Below are positions 50,373-58,517 of a DNA stretch of 64,000 nucleotides, in pieces. The notes below the pieces were generated by a model. The model was not told the DNA's origin, did no database searches, and saw nothing but the letters and a program-made list of their open reading frames with translations. A program made the translations under genes and the position numbers. Every line of letters begins with the position of its first letter. Position 1 is the stretch's first letter. The DNA comes from Brevibacterium picturae (lineage in GTDB: Bacteria; Actinomycetota; Actinomycetes; Actinomycetales; Brevibacteriaceae), in assembly GCF_900105045.1 (NCBI RefSeq), contig NZ_LT629739.1:496001-560000 (forward strand), read 5' to 3'.

Positions 50373-51833
50373 ATGACTTACCGCACTCTGTTCGCGTCTG
50401 TGGCGGCCGCAGCGCTGCTTCTGTCCGGATGCACCGCCGGCGAGGAAGTCCCCCAATCCGAACGTTGGGTCTTCCACAGCCGACCCGAGTTGGATCCGCC
50501 GAAGATCGAGCTCGACGTCAGCGCACAGCCGCCCGAGGAGGAGAAGGACCTCAAGACGTTCCTCGGTCCCAAGGGCCAGACCGCCGATGACGACGAATCC
50601 TGGGTCGGCGGTCTCATCCTCGACTCGGCCGGGGAACCGGTCTGGGTCCGGCAGGGCGAGGGACAGGTGTGGGACCTGCGAGTCCAGGAGTACGAGGACG
50701 AGCCGGTGCTGACCTGGTGGGAGGGCCTGGCTGAGACCCCGCACACCGCAGGTGAGGTCGTGATGCTCGACGACAGCTACAACGAGATCGCTCGAGTCGG
50801 CATGGGCGGCGATCTGGCCCACAAGACCGCCGATCTGCACGAGACGACGATCACCGACGACGGCACCATGTTCCTCCTGTCCTACATCAAGTCACCGACG
50901 GATCTCACCTCGGTCGGCGGTCCGAAGGACGGCTGGGTCTGGGAAGGAGTGGTCCAGGAGGTCGACATCGACTCCGGTGAGCCGGTCGTCCAATGGCGGA
51001 CGCTCGACGACGTGCCCGTCGATCAGACGGAATCGACGATCAAGGACGGCGAGGGCACCGAGGATGAACCATTCGACTACATCCACCTGAATTCGGTGTC
51101 CGAAGACGATGACGGTGATTCCCTGCTCGTCTCCGCCCGCAACACCCACGCGGTCTATCAGCTCGATCGCAAAAGCGCCGACCTCAACTGGGTGCTGGGC
51201 GGATCGGCCAGTGACTTCGAGATGGGCGAGGGCACGCCCTTCGCCTGGCAGCATGATGCTCAACGCCGTGACGACGGAACGCTCACGCTCTTCGACAATC
51301 ATGCCGCACCCCGCCTGGGCGACTCCCGTGGACTGCGACTCGATCTCGATGAGAAGGCGATGACCGCCGAGGTGGTCACCGAGTATCCGGCCCCCGATGA
51401 TCGCTCCTCGGGCAGTCAGGGCAATATGCAGGAGCTCGACAACGGAAATGTGTTCATCGGCTGGGGGTCCGAACCCTATTATTCGGAGTACACCCACGAC
51501 GGGAAGCTGCTCTACGACGCGACGTTCACGGGCGGATCCAACTACCGCGCCTATCGCTTCGACTGGCAGGCGACCCCGTCGGCGCCGCCGACGGCGACGA
51601 AGTCCGAACCTGGTGAGGGCGTCACGCGGGTGCATATGAGCTGGAACGGAGCGACCGAGGTCACAGCCTGGCGCATCCTCAGCGGAGACAGTGAGGAGCA
51701 GCTGACAGAGACCACGGTCGTCGACCGTACGGGCTTCGAAACCGCGGCCGACATCGAACCGGCCGGATCCCAGATCGTCGTCGAGGCATTGGACGGGAAC
51801 AACGAGCGAATCGGCAGCACCCGGGTGAGCTGA
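50373..51833 (+). CDS. Lipoprotein of the arylsulfotransferase (ASST) family
   Basis: Exported lipoprotein of 486 aa with a lipobox ending at Cys20 (LLLSGC). The body is predicted to be a beta-propeller, with segments such as DLHETTITDDGTMFLLSY, FDYIHLNSVSEDDDGDSLLVSARNTHAVYQLD, and WQHDAQRRDDGTLTLFDN that match the ASST_2 family, including the His residues in LHE, IHLN and WQHDA that in arylsulfate sulfotransferases line the active site. The C-terminal 80 residues look like a fibronectin-type domain. Whether it transfers sulfate is unproven; in gram-positives the family is poorly studied. Confidence 0.8.
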   Translation: MTYRTLFASVAAAALLLSGCTAGEEVPQSERWVFHSRPELDPPKIELDVSAQPPEEEKDLKTFLGPKGQTADDDESWVGGLILDSAGEPVWVRQGEGQVWDLRVQEYEDEPVLTWWEGLAETPHTAGEVVMLDDSYNEIARVGMGGDLAHKTADLHETTITDDGTMFLLSYIKSPTDLTSVGGPKDGWVWEGVVQEVDIDSGEPVVQWRTLDDVPVDQTESTIKDGEGTEDEPFDYIHLNSVSEDDDGDSLLVSARNTHAVYQLDRKSADLNWVLGGSASDFEMGEGTPFAWQHDAQRRDDGTLTLFDNHAAPRLGDSRGLRLDLDEKAMTAEVVTEYPAPDDRSSGSQGNMQELDNGNVFIGWGSEPYYSEYTHDGKLLYDATFTGGSNYRAYRFDWQATPSAPPTATKSEPGEGVTRVHMSWNGATEVTAWRILSGDSEEQLTETTVVDRTGFETAADIEPAGSQIVVEALDGNNERIGSTRVS

Positions 51834-51939
51834 CACAGCGGAGATCTCAAGTCCGTAACGAGACTAACGGATCGGTCACGATTGCACTCGGGCCCCGATT
51901 CTTCGGCGTTCTCCAAGCTTCATCACTGACAATTGAGGC

Positions 51940-52692
51940 ATGAGTTCCGACCGATCCCCTCGCTTCACCTCCGAAGAATCCCACTTCATCTTCGGCAACG
52001 ATTCAACCGCCCCCGATTCGCCCAGGTCAGTCGGCCGCCCATCCGCTGGGCAGCCCAAAGTCGCCAACCTGCGCACCACCGTCAGCCACAACCACCGGCT
52101 CTCGCGCTTCGTCCCCGTCCTCGTCCTATTGGCGATCATGTGGGTCATCGAGATCATCGACACCGTCCTGCCCGCTGACCTCGATGTGCTCAGCCTGCAG
52201 TCGTGGAACCCGCTGTCCCTCTACGGAGTAGCGACGTCTCCCCTGCTGCACTCGGGATTCGGACACCTCACGGCCAACACGTTCCCGTTCCTCATCCTCG
52301 GCCTGTGCATCGCCGTCGAGGGGGCCCGCCGCTTCTGGCTCGTCACCGTCATCACAGCAGTGGTCTCCGGGCTCGGTGCCTGGCTGACGACGCTGCCGGT
52401 CGGCCAGCACATCGTCGGTGCCTCCGGCATCGTGTTCGGCTTCTTCGGCTATCTGGCCGTCCGCACCTGGTTCACCGATGACGTGCTCCGCAAGATCATC
52501 TACTTCGCCGTCGGCTTCTTCGTCTTCATCACCTACGGTGCGTCAATGGTCTTCGGAATGCTGCCGCAGGACAATGGGATTTCCTGGCAGGGGCACCTGT
52601 TCGGCTTCGCCGGCGGCATCCTCGCCGCTTGGCTCATCCACCGCAAGCGTCCGAGCCTCACGCGTGAGAAGCGGCCCACCTCACAGGAGTGA
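51940..52692 (+). CDS. Rhomboid-family intramembrane serine protease
   Basis: Membrane protein of 250 aa with a 55-residue cytoplasmic N-terminus and six helices. The rhomboid motifs are clear: LLHSGFGHLTAN in helix 2, the catalytic Ser in GASGIVFG (about residue 161), and the catalytic His in WQGHLFGFAGG (about residue 219). It cleaves membrane proteins inside the bilayer; its substrate is unknown. A GACAAT hexamer lies 6 nt before the ATG. It is convergent to pth. Confidence 0.9.
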   Translation: MSSDRSPRFTSEESHFIFGNDSTAPDSPRSVGRPSAGQPKVANLRTTVSHNHRLSRFVPVLVLLAIMWVIEIIDTVLPADLDVLSLQSWNPLSLYGVATSPLLHSGFGHLTANTFPFLILGLCIAVEGARRFWLVTVITAVVSGLGAWLTTLPVGQHIVGASGIVFGFFGYLAVRTWFTDDVLRKIIYFAVGFFVFITYGASMVFGMLPQDNGISWQGHLFGFAGGILAAWLIHRKRPSLTREKRPTSQE

Positions 52693-52707
52693 TGCCGGCC
52701 GCCGCTC

Positions 52708-53307
52708 TCATTTCGAGTGGTGTTTGAGCTGGACTTTCCCGAGTCCGTCGACGATGTACATCTCGACGGCATCGGCGATGTCGGAGATGAACATCGGCAG
52801 TGTTGCGCGTTCGTCCTTGGAGAAGGGTTTGAGTACGTAGTCGGCGGTGTCCTGACGCCCCATGGGCCGTCCGACACCGGCCCGGATGCGCGGATAGTTC
52901 TTCGTGCCCAGCGCCGAGGTCATCGATCGCAGTCCGTTGTGTCCGCCCTCTCCCCCGCCGATCTTGGCCTTGATCGTGTCGAAGGCGATGTCGACATCGT
53001 CATGGACGGCGATGATCCGGTCGGTGTCGATCGAGTAGAAGTCGGCGAGCTGTCTGAGTGGTCCACCGGATTCGTTCATATATCCGGTTGAGGTTGCGAG
53101 CACCACTCGCGGTCCCGGAACGCCGGGGACCGCGCCTGTCGGCAGGCGGGCCGTGCCGACATTGGTGCGCAGCTTCGTTCGCGTCAGATTGACGCCGATG
53201 CGATGTGCGAGTTCGGCGATGACCATCTGCCCGATGTTGTGTCTCGTCGTTTCGTATTTGGGGCCCGGATTGCCCAGGCCGAAGACCAGCCACGCTTCGT
53301 TCGTCAT
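52708..53307 (-). CDS. pth: Peptidyl-tRNA hydrolase
   Basis: Cleaves peptidyl-tRNA that falls off the ribosome, 199 aa. N-terminal LVFGLGNPGPKYETTRHNIGQM carries the catalytic His (about residue 24), and the central region has YMNESGG, VHDDVDIAFDTIKAKIGGGEGGHNGLRSM with the catalytic Asp, and PRIRAGVGRP. Gene order rplY-pth-mfd is typical of actinobacteria. Upstream (53377-53390) is a 14-nt palindrome TCTGTGCGCACAGA of unknown role. Confidence 0.96.
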   Translation of the reverse strand: MTNEAWLVFGLGNPGPKYETTRHNIGQMVIAELAHRIGVNLTRTKLRTNVGTARLPTGAVPGVPGPRVVLATSTGYMNESGGPLRQLADFYSIDTDRIIAVHDDVDIAFDTIKAKIGGGEGGHNGLRSMTSALGTKNYPRIRAGVGRPMGRQDTADYVLKPFSKDERATLPMFISDIADAVEMYIVDGLGKVQLKHHSK

Positions 53308-53376
53308 CGTCGTCCTTCGCTCACATTGTGTCGTTGCTCATCGAGGCCGCCTGAACACCCGGGAGGCCTCGCCTGC

Positions 53377-53390
53377 TCTGTGCGCACAGA
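53377..53390. promoter_or_regulatory. 14-nt palindrome upstream of pth
   Basis: TCTGTGCGCACAGA is a perfect palindrome 70 nt before the pth start. It could be a regulator site; none is known to me. Confidence 0.3.
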
Positions 53391-53412
53391 CTCATTCTCT
53401 GCTCACAGAACG

Positions 53413-53449
53413 AATTCGGTGGGTCGTTTCTGCAACGACCCACCGAATT
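53413..53449 (-). terminator. Terminator between rplY and pth
   Basis: A perfect 16-bp stem (AATTCGGTGGGTCGTT and complement) with a 5-nt loop begins 42 nt after the rplY stop. Confidence 0.8.
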
Positions 53450-53490
53450 TCAGAACTCAGGCTGTGCCCAGAAGCTGGGCGCAGACGGGG

Positions 53491-54126
53491 TCACTCGTCC
53501 TCGGACTTCTCCTCGGACTTCTCCTCTGCGGCCTCGTCGGTCGACTCTTCGACGTCCTCTTCCGCATCCGACTCGGTGTCCATCTCGGCTTCTTCCGAGA
53601 CGTTGACGACGAGAAGTTCCGGATCGGCAGCGAGCTCGACGCCCGAATCCAGTTTCACCTCTCCGGCCAGAACGTGCTCACCGGCGGCGCGGCCGTCGAC
53701 GGTGACCTCGATGTACTCGGGCAGCTTGGTGGCGTCGGCCTTGATGAGGATGGTCGACTCTTCCTGCTGCACCATGGTGCCCGGAGTGGATTCGCCGATG
53801 ATGTGAACGGGCACGTCGACCTCGACCTTCTCGCCGCGCTTGACGATGATGAGGTCAAGGTGCTCGATCTCGCGGGTGACCGGGTCGGTCTGCACGTCGC
53901 GAGCAATTGCGAGAATATTCTTGGCACCATCGGTGCTTTCGATCTCGAACAGAGCGTTGGCATGCTTGAGGGCCATCATGGTGGCGTGGCCCTCGACCGA
54001 GATGTGCACCGGATCTCCACCGTGTCCGTAGACGACTGCGGGGATGCGTCCTGCGCGGCGGGTCCGGCGGGCAGCGCCCTTGCCGAATTCATTGCGGGGT
54101 TCGGCGATGAGTTTGAAGTCAGCCAT
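53491..54126 (-). CDS. rplY: 50S ribosomal protein L25, general stress type (Ctc/TL5)
   Basis: 5S-rRNA-binding protein of 211 aa, the two-domain Ctc form. The N-terminal L25 domain has RNEFGKGAARRTRRAGRIPAVVYG and the C-terminal beta domain has VHIIGESTPGTMVQQE and LPEYIEVTV. The last 40 residues are a highly acidic Glu/Ser tail. GAAGGAG stands just before the ATG. It lies in the glmU-prs-rplY-pth series but is separated from prs by a hydrolase gene. A 16-bp palindrome lies 128 nt upstream. Confidence 0.95.
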   Translation of the reverse strand: MADFKLIAEPRNEFGKGAARRTRRAGRIPAVVYGHGGDPVHISVEGHATMMALKHANALFEIESTDGAKNILAIARDVQTDPVTREIEHLDLIIVKRGEKVEVDVPVHIIGESTPGTMVQQEESTILIKADATKLPEYIEVTVDGRAAGEHVLAGEVKLDSGVELAADPELLVVNVSEEAEMDTESDAEEDVEESTDEAAEEKSEEKSEDE

Positions 54127-54253
54127 TTTCTCTCCTTCGTGGTGTCCTTATTTTTCAAGCACCACGGCGAAACAGCCTTCAACCGCACTGTCGCTGTCTC
54201 AATTCGGCTCCGAAGAGCCAGTCAGCGCTGTGGGTCAGGACCGCGTCGATAAC

Positions 54254-54269
54254 GGAAACACGTGTTTCC
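54254..54269. promoter_or_regulatory. 16-bp perfect palindrome upstream of rplY
   Basis: GGAAACACGTGTTTCC is fully symmetrical and lies 128 nt before the rplY ATG, between the hydrolase stop and rplY. It is a candidate site for a dimeric regulator. Confidence 0.4.
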
Positions 54270-54287
54270 CTCGCCGAGGCAACCCCA

Positions 54288-55307
54288 TCATTCTAAGTCA
54301 CGCTCGTCAGTGGCACCAAGTCGAGCCGTGACCGCTTCGGCACAGGCGTCGATGCCGGTCTCGGTGAGCAGGATGTCGAAATGGTTTGTGCCGGGGGCCT
54401 CGACGACGGTCATCGCCTCCCACCGCTGCTGGTAGGAGGCCACGAGTTCAGGCGGGTAGAGCCCCGGCTCGGCCGCGATGAGGTCACGTTCGGCGAAGAG
54501 GAATGTCACCTCCGCCTGGCGCCGTTGGCTGCCCATGACCTGGGCCAGCGCATTCTTGAAGGCGCCACCGGTGTACATGTCCGCGGAGTCGGCCTGCATC
54601 ACCGCAACGGAGGTCGAGGGTTGGAAGCTGTGGTCGTCCTTGGCTGCGAGGTCGTAGACAAAGCTCTCCGTGGCCACTGTGTCGAGACCGTCGACAAAGG
54701 CCGGATGCGCGGCAAAGAACGCGAGATATTCCTCCACCGAGGCGAAGGTCATCGACAGTCTGTCGGCGGCGGGCCCGAGAACTGCGGCGATGAGGTCGTC
54801 GGTGTCCAGATCATTGTCGTTGAGATCGTCGAGCGAATCGGAGTCCTCATCGCCTCCGGGTGCTGGCACCGGCAGCGGAAGTCCGCCGTCGATGAGGACA
54901 GGACCACGGAAACGATCGGCCACCTCGGCGTCGGGATCGGCACCTGCCCCCATGCCTGCCAAGGTCATGGCGACGAACCCGCCCATGGAATGTCCGACCA
55001 GCGTGACCGGTCCCGGCTCGGCGAAGGTGTCGATGGCGGTGAGCACGTCCTCGGCGTGGGCCTTCATTCCGAACGGCGGTCCCAGCAGACGCGAGTCGGC
55101 GCGTCCGCGCAGGTCGGGTCCGATGATGCGCACGCCGGGAAGTGCTGCGACCAGACCGGCGAAGAACAGATGATTCGAGGTGATGCCGTGGATGACACAC
55201 ACGGTGGGGACGCGGCCGGGCCCATAGGCCACAGGTTCCCAGACCCCGACGGACAGCTCACCGCCGGTGACGCTGACCCGGTAACGGTTGTAATCGTGGG
55301 ACGACAT
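54288..55307 (-). CDS. Alpha/beta-hydrolase fold protein
   Basis: Hydrolase of 339 aa with a catalytic triad pattern: the nucleophile elbow GHSMGG (Ser at about residue 109), the oxyanion strand VCVIHGITSNH, and the C-terminal His in GTNHFDIL. An acidic insert (DSLDDLNDNDLDTDDL, about residues 165-182) falls in the cap region. ATG at 55307 has AAGGGAA upstream; an ATG 6 codons earlier is less likely. The substrate is unknown. It is inserted between prs and rplY and separated from prs by a terminator, so it probably has its own promoter. Confidence 0.85.
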   Translation of the reverse strand: MSSHDYNRYRVSVTGGELSVGVWEPVAYGPGRVPTVCVIHGITSNHLFFAGLVAALPGVRIIGPDLRGRADSRLLGPPFGMKAHAEDVLTAIDTFAEPGPVTLVGHSMGGFVAMTLAGMGAGADPDAEVADRFRGPVLIDGGLPLPVPAPGGDEDSDSLDDLNDNDLDTDDLIAAVLGPAADRLSMTFASVEEYLAFFAAHPAFVDGLDTVATESFVYDLAAKDDHSFQPSTSVAVMQADSADMYTGGAFKNALAQVMGSQRRQAEVTFLFAERDLIAAEPGLYPPELVASYQQRWEAMTVVEAPGTNHFDILLTETGIDACAEAVTARLGATDERDLE

Positions 55308-55363
55308 CGTCACGGTTCCCTTCACTCGATTGTCTCCAGTGTAGATGGAACCCTCCGGTGCAG

Positions 55364-55401
55364 AACGAACCCCGTGCCGAAAGATCGGCTCGGGGTTCGT
55401 T
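55364..55401 (-). terminator. Terminator after prs
   Basis: A 17-bp stem with one mismatch (AACGAACCCCGTGCCGA and TCGGCTCGGGGTTCGTT) and a 4-nt AAGA loop lies 28 nt after the prs stop. Confidence 0.75.
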
Positions 55402-55428
55402 TCGGATGGAACGCTCGCAGAAGGCGTC

Positions 55429-56400
55429 TCAGACCTCGAAGAGGCTGGTGACCGATCCGTCCTCGAAGACTTCGTGCACGGCGCGGGCGATCAGCGGCGC
55501 GATCGAGAGCACGGTGAGCTTGTCGAACATCTTGTCCTCGGTCAGCGGCAGGGTGTTGGTCACGATGACCTCCTGCGCCACAGAGTTCGACAGGCGCTCA
55601 ACGGCCGGGCCGGAGAACACTGCGTGCGTCGAGACGACGATGACTCCGGTGGCACCGGCGGCCATGCAGGCGTCGGCGGCCTGGACGATGGTCCCACCGG
55701 TGTCGATCATGTCATCGACGAGAACACAGGTACGGCCCTCGACTTCACCGACGACGCGGTTGGCCTTGGTCTCATTCGGCCGCGTGATGTCGCGAGTCTT
55801 GTGGATGAAGGCCAGCGGCACTCCGCCCAGCGAGTTCGACCAGTTCTCGGCGACCTTGATGCGGCCCGCATCCGGTGAGACCACGGCGAGGTCACCGGGG
55901 TACTTGTCCTTGACGTAGCCGGCCAGGATCGGCATCGCGAGGAGGTGATCGACCGGTCCGTCGAAGTAGCCCTGGATCTGTGCGGTGTGCAGGTCGACGG
56001 TGATGATGCGGTCGGCACCGGCCGTCTTGTAGAGATCGGCCACGAGGCGAGCCGAGATGGGCTCACGTCCACGGTGTTTCTTGTCCTGCCGGGCGTAGGG
56101 GAAGAACGGTGCGATCACCGTGATGCGCTTGGCAGAGGCTCGTTTGAGCGCGTCGACCATGATGAGCTGCTCCATCAGCCATTCGTTGATGGGCGCGCTG
56201 TGCGACTGCAGGACGAAGACGTCGCAGCCGCGGACCGATTCGGAGAACCGGACGTAGATCTCTCCATTGGCAAAGTTGTAAATGTCAGTGGGGAGAAGTT
56301 CTGTCCCCAGGTTCTCAGCGACTTGTTCAGCGAGCTCATTATTCGCGCGCCCACTGACCAGGACGAGCTTCTTCTCGCTCGCCGTCGTAATTTCATTCAC
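55429..56400 (-). CDS. prs: Ribose-phosphate pyrophosphokinase
   Basis: Makes PRPP from ribose 5-phosphate and ATP, 323 aa. Family motifs include the N-terminal SGRANNELAEQVA, the ATP-binding flexible loop PYARQDKKHRGREPISARLVADL, the His in VDLHTAQIQGYFD, and the PRPP-binding VDDMIDTGGTI. GTG at 56400 overlaps the end of glmU by 8 bp, so translation is coupled to glmU. The product feeds purine (purH/purN nearby), pyrimidine, His and Trp synthesis. Confidence 0.96.
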   Translation of the reverse strand: MNEITTASEKKLVLVSGRANNELAEQVAENLGTELLPTDIYNFANGEIYVRFSESVRGCDVFVLQSHSAPINEWLMEQLIMVDALKRASAKRITVIAPFFPYARQDKKHRGREPISARLVADLYKTAGADRIITVDLHTAQIQGYFDGPVDHLLAMPILAGYVKDKYPGDLAVVSPDAGRIKVAENWSNSLGGVPLAFIHKTRDITRPNETKANRVVGEVEGRTCVLVDDMIDTGGTIVQAADACMAAGATGVIVVSTHAVFSGPAVERLSNSVAQEVIVTNTLPLTEDKMFDKLTVLSIAPLIARAVHEVFEDGSVTSLFEV

Positions 56401-57850
56401 TTGCCGGTTCCCCTTCAGATGCGGCCTCGGCCGCCTGCGCTGCAGACGTACCGGGGCGGTTGCTGACGACCCAGCCCTCCAGGTTACGCTGTGGCGCCAC
56501 GGTCATGGCAAGCGCTCCCGCAGGGACATCTTTGCGCACCGTTGTACTCGCACCGGAATAAGCGCCGTCGCCTACCGTGACAGGGGCGACGTACATGTTG
56601 TCCGAGCCCATGCGTGCGTGCTTTCCGACGACGGTGCGGTGCTTGTTGACACCGTCGTAGTTGACAAAGACCGATGCGGCGCCGATGTTGGAGCCTTCAC
56701 CGATCTCGGCATCGCCGACGTAGGACAGGTGCGGCACCTTCGCGCCCCGTCCGATGTCAGCGTTCTTCGTCTCCACGAACGTTCCGATCTTCCCATCCTC
56801 GCCGAGGTTGGTCCCAGGTCGCAGATAGGAAAACGGTCCGACCTTGGCGCCGGCTCCGACGACGGCCAGTTCCGAGTGGGTGCGCACGACCTGTGCCCCA
56901 GCACCCACCTCGGTGTCCTTGAGAGTGGAATCCGGGCCGACGACGGCACCGGAGCCGATGTCGGTGGCGCCGAGGAGCTGGACGCCGGGAAGGATGGTGA
57001 CGTCTTCACTCAGGGAGACGTCCATGTCGATCCAGGTGGTGTCGGGGTCGATGATGGACACACCTGCGCGCATCCACTTCTCGCAGACGCGGCGGTTGAG
57101 CTCCTTGCCGAGGTTGGCCAGCTGCACACGGTCATTGGCTCCCTCGACCTGCCACAGGTCCGCGGTGGCGGTGGCGGCCACGGACTGACCGGCATCGCGG
57201 GAGAACCCGATGACGTCGGTGAGGTACTTCTCACCCTGCGCGTTGTCCGTGGTCAGTGAGGCGAGGCCGGCTTTCAGCGCCGCGGCGTCGAAGGCGTAGA
57301 TGCCGGAGTTGATCTCCCGGATGCTGCGCTGGTCGTCGCTGGCGTCCTTCTGCTCGACGATGCGCAGCAGGGCACCGGAGGCGTCGCGGACGATGCGTCC
57401 GTAACCGTTGGGATCGTCCACCTCGGCGGACAGGACCGTCGCGGCGTTGTGTGAGGACTCGTGGACCTCGACGAGGCTGTTGATCGTGTCTGCCGTCAGC
57501 AGCGGCACGTCGCCGTAGGTGACGACCACGGTGCCGGTCAGGTCGTCGGGCAGCTGAGTCAGAGCACATTCGGTGGCGCGGCCGGTGCCGGGGATCTCAT
57601 CCTGATCGGCGATGAGGAGGGTCTGCGTCGAGTTGATCGGCAGTGAATCCAGGTGGGAGACGAGCTGGTCGCGTTCGTGTCGGACGACGACGACGAGGTG
57701 CTCGGGAGTGGCACCCGCTGCTGCCGTGATCGAGTGGTGGAGCAGGGACCGGCCGCCGATCGGGTGCAGAACCTTCGGCAGGGTCGATTTCATCCGGGTG
57801 CCCTGGCCCGCGGCCAGAACGATAACGGCGATGGGTCTGGTCTGCGACAT
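56393..57850 (-). CDS. glmU: Bifunctional UDP-N-acetylglucosamine pyrophosphorylase / glucosamine-1-phosphate N-acetyltransferase
   Basis: Two-domain enzyme of 485 aa for UDP-GlcNAc synthesis. The N-terminal uridyltransferase domain has VLAAGQGTRMKSTLPKVLHPIGG and TYGDVPLL, the C-terminal left-handed beta-helix has the hexapeptide repeats and the acetyltransferase active-site region with NYDGVNKHRTVVGKHARMG. ATG at 57850 is preferred since AAGGA stands 9 nt upstream; the six residues before it are not conserved. It is followed by prs, with an 8-bp overlap, and preceded by tRNA-Gln. Confidence 0.96.
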   Translation of the reverse strand: MSQTRPIAVIVLAAGQGTRMKSTLPKVLHPIGGRSLLHHSITAAAGATPEHLVVVVRHERDQLVSHLDSLPINSTQTLLIADQDEIPGTGRATECALTQLPDDLTGTVVVTYGDVPLLTADTINSLVEVHESSHNAATVLSAEVDDPNGYGRIVRDASGALLRIVEQKDASDDQRSIREINSGIYAFDAAALKAGLASLTTDNAQGEKYLTDVIGFSRDAGQSVAATATADLWQVEGANDRVQLANLGKELNRRVCEKWMRAGVSIIDPDTTWIDMDVSLSEDVTILPGVQLLGATDIGSGAVVGPDSTLKDTEVGAGAQVVRTHSELAVVGAGAKVGPFSYLRPGTNLGEDGKIGTFVETKNADIGRGAKVPHLSYVGDAEIGEGSNIGAASVFVNYDGVNKHRTVVGKHARMGSDNMYVAPVTVGDGAYSGASTTVRKDVPAGALAMTVAPQRNLEGWVVSNRPGTSAAQAAEAASEGEPASE

Positions 57851-57883
57851 CTGTTGCATCCTTCGCAAGTCGGATTGGGCCAG

Positions 57884-57955
57884 CTCCGCCCATAGGATTC
57901 GAACCTATACCACACGGCTCCAAAGGCCGGCGTGCTGCCATTACACCAGGGCGGA
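57884..57955 (-). tRNA. tRNA-Gln (UUG)
   Basis: A 72-nt cloverleaf with acceptor TCCGCCC/GGGCGGA, D arm starting GTGT, anticodon loop CTTTGGA (anticodon TTG), T arm TATAGGTTCGAATCCTATG and discriminator G. CCA is not encoded. The outermost anticodon-stem pair is a C-U mismatch. It lies just upstream of glmU, as in many actinobacteria. Confidence 0.92.
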
Positions 57956-58005
57956 ACAGCGTGCACCAGTTGAGGGCCCGCGCTCACGAGACACCATCAT
58001 GCCAC

Positions 58006-58011
58006 TACGAT
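58006..58011 (+). promoter_or_regulatory. -10 hexamer TACGAT, leaderless type
   Basis: TACGAT ends 7 nt before the ATG at 58019. Confidence 0.45.
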
Positions 58012-58018
58012 GAACCGT

Positions 58019-58456
58019 ATGGAAATTCTTCGCGAGATTCTAGTGGCCCTGCACCTGCTCGGGATGGCAATCATCGTGGGTGGATATTTCGCTTTCATCC
58101 GCACCCCCAAAGTCGCTCCCGGCATGCTGCACGGCTCCTATTTTCAGCTGATCACCGGGCTTCTCCTGCTGACCATCGCTGAACTGGGTGACGACGACGT
58201 CAACCATATGAAGATGGGCATCAAACTGCTCATTGCGATTCTCGTCACCGTCTTCGCAATCATCGGCAACAAGAAGCAGAAGGCCTTCACCGCCGGAGCG
58301 TCAGCAGGTGGTGCACCGGCTGGAACCGGTGCCGATGGCGTCGGCACTGCAGATGGGGCTGTGGCCACCGCGGTGAAGAACCCCTCAGCGACGATGGCGC
58401 ATCTGGTCTTCGCCGGAGCGATCATCAACGTCCTGGTGGCCGTCTTCGTCAGCTGA
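58019..58456 (+). CDS. Integral membrane protein, unknown function
   Basis: Protein of 145 aa with four predicted helices: about residues 6-25, 38-53, 66-82 and 120-142. A Gly/Ala-rich flexible stretch (about 90-115) precedes the last helix. ATG at 58019 is preferred over one at 58010 because the -10-like TACGAT overlaps the latter. I recognise no specific family; similar four-helix proteins are often found beside pcrA in actinobacteria (from memory). pcrA starts 61 bp downstream. Confidence 0.7.
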   Translation: MEILREILVALHLLGMAIIVGGYFAFIRTPKVAPGMLHGSYFQLITGLLLLTIAELGDDDVNHMKMGIKLLIAILVTVFAIIGNKKQKAFTAGASAGGAPAGTGADGVGTADGAVATAVKNPSATMAHLVFAGAIINVLVAVFVS

Positions 58457-58517
58457 GCCGGCTCCGCCGTCTCCCCTTTTCTCTGCGTCAGCGGCTGACG
58501 GTATCGTTGATCCGGAC

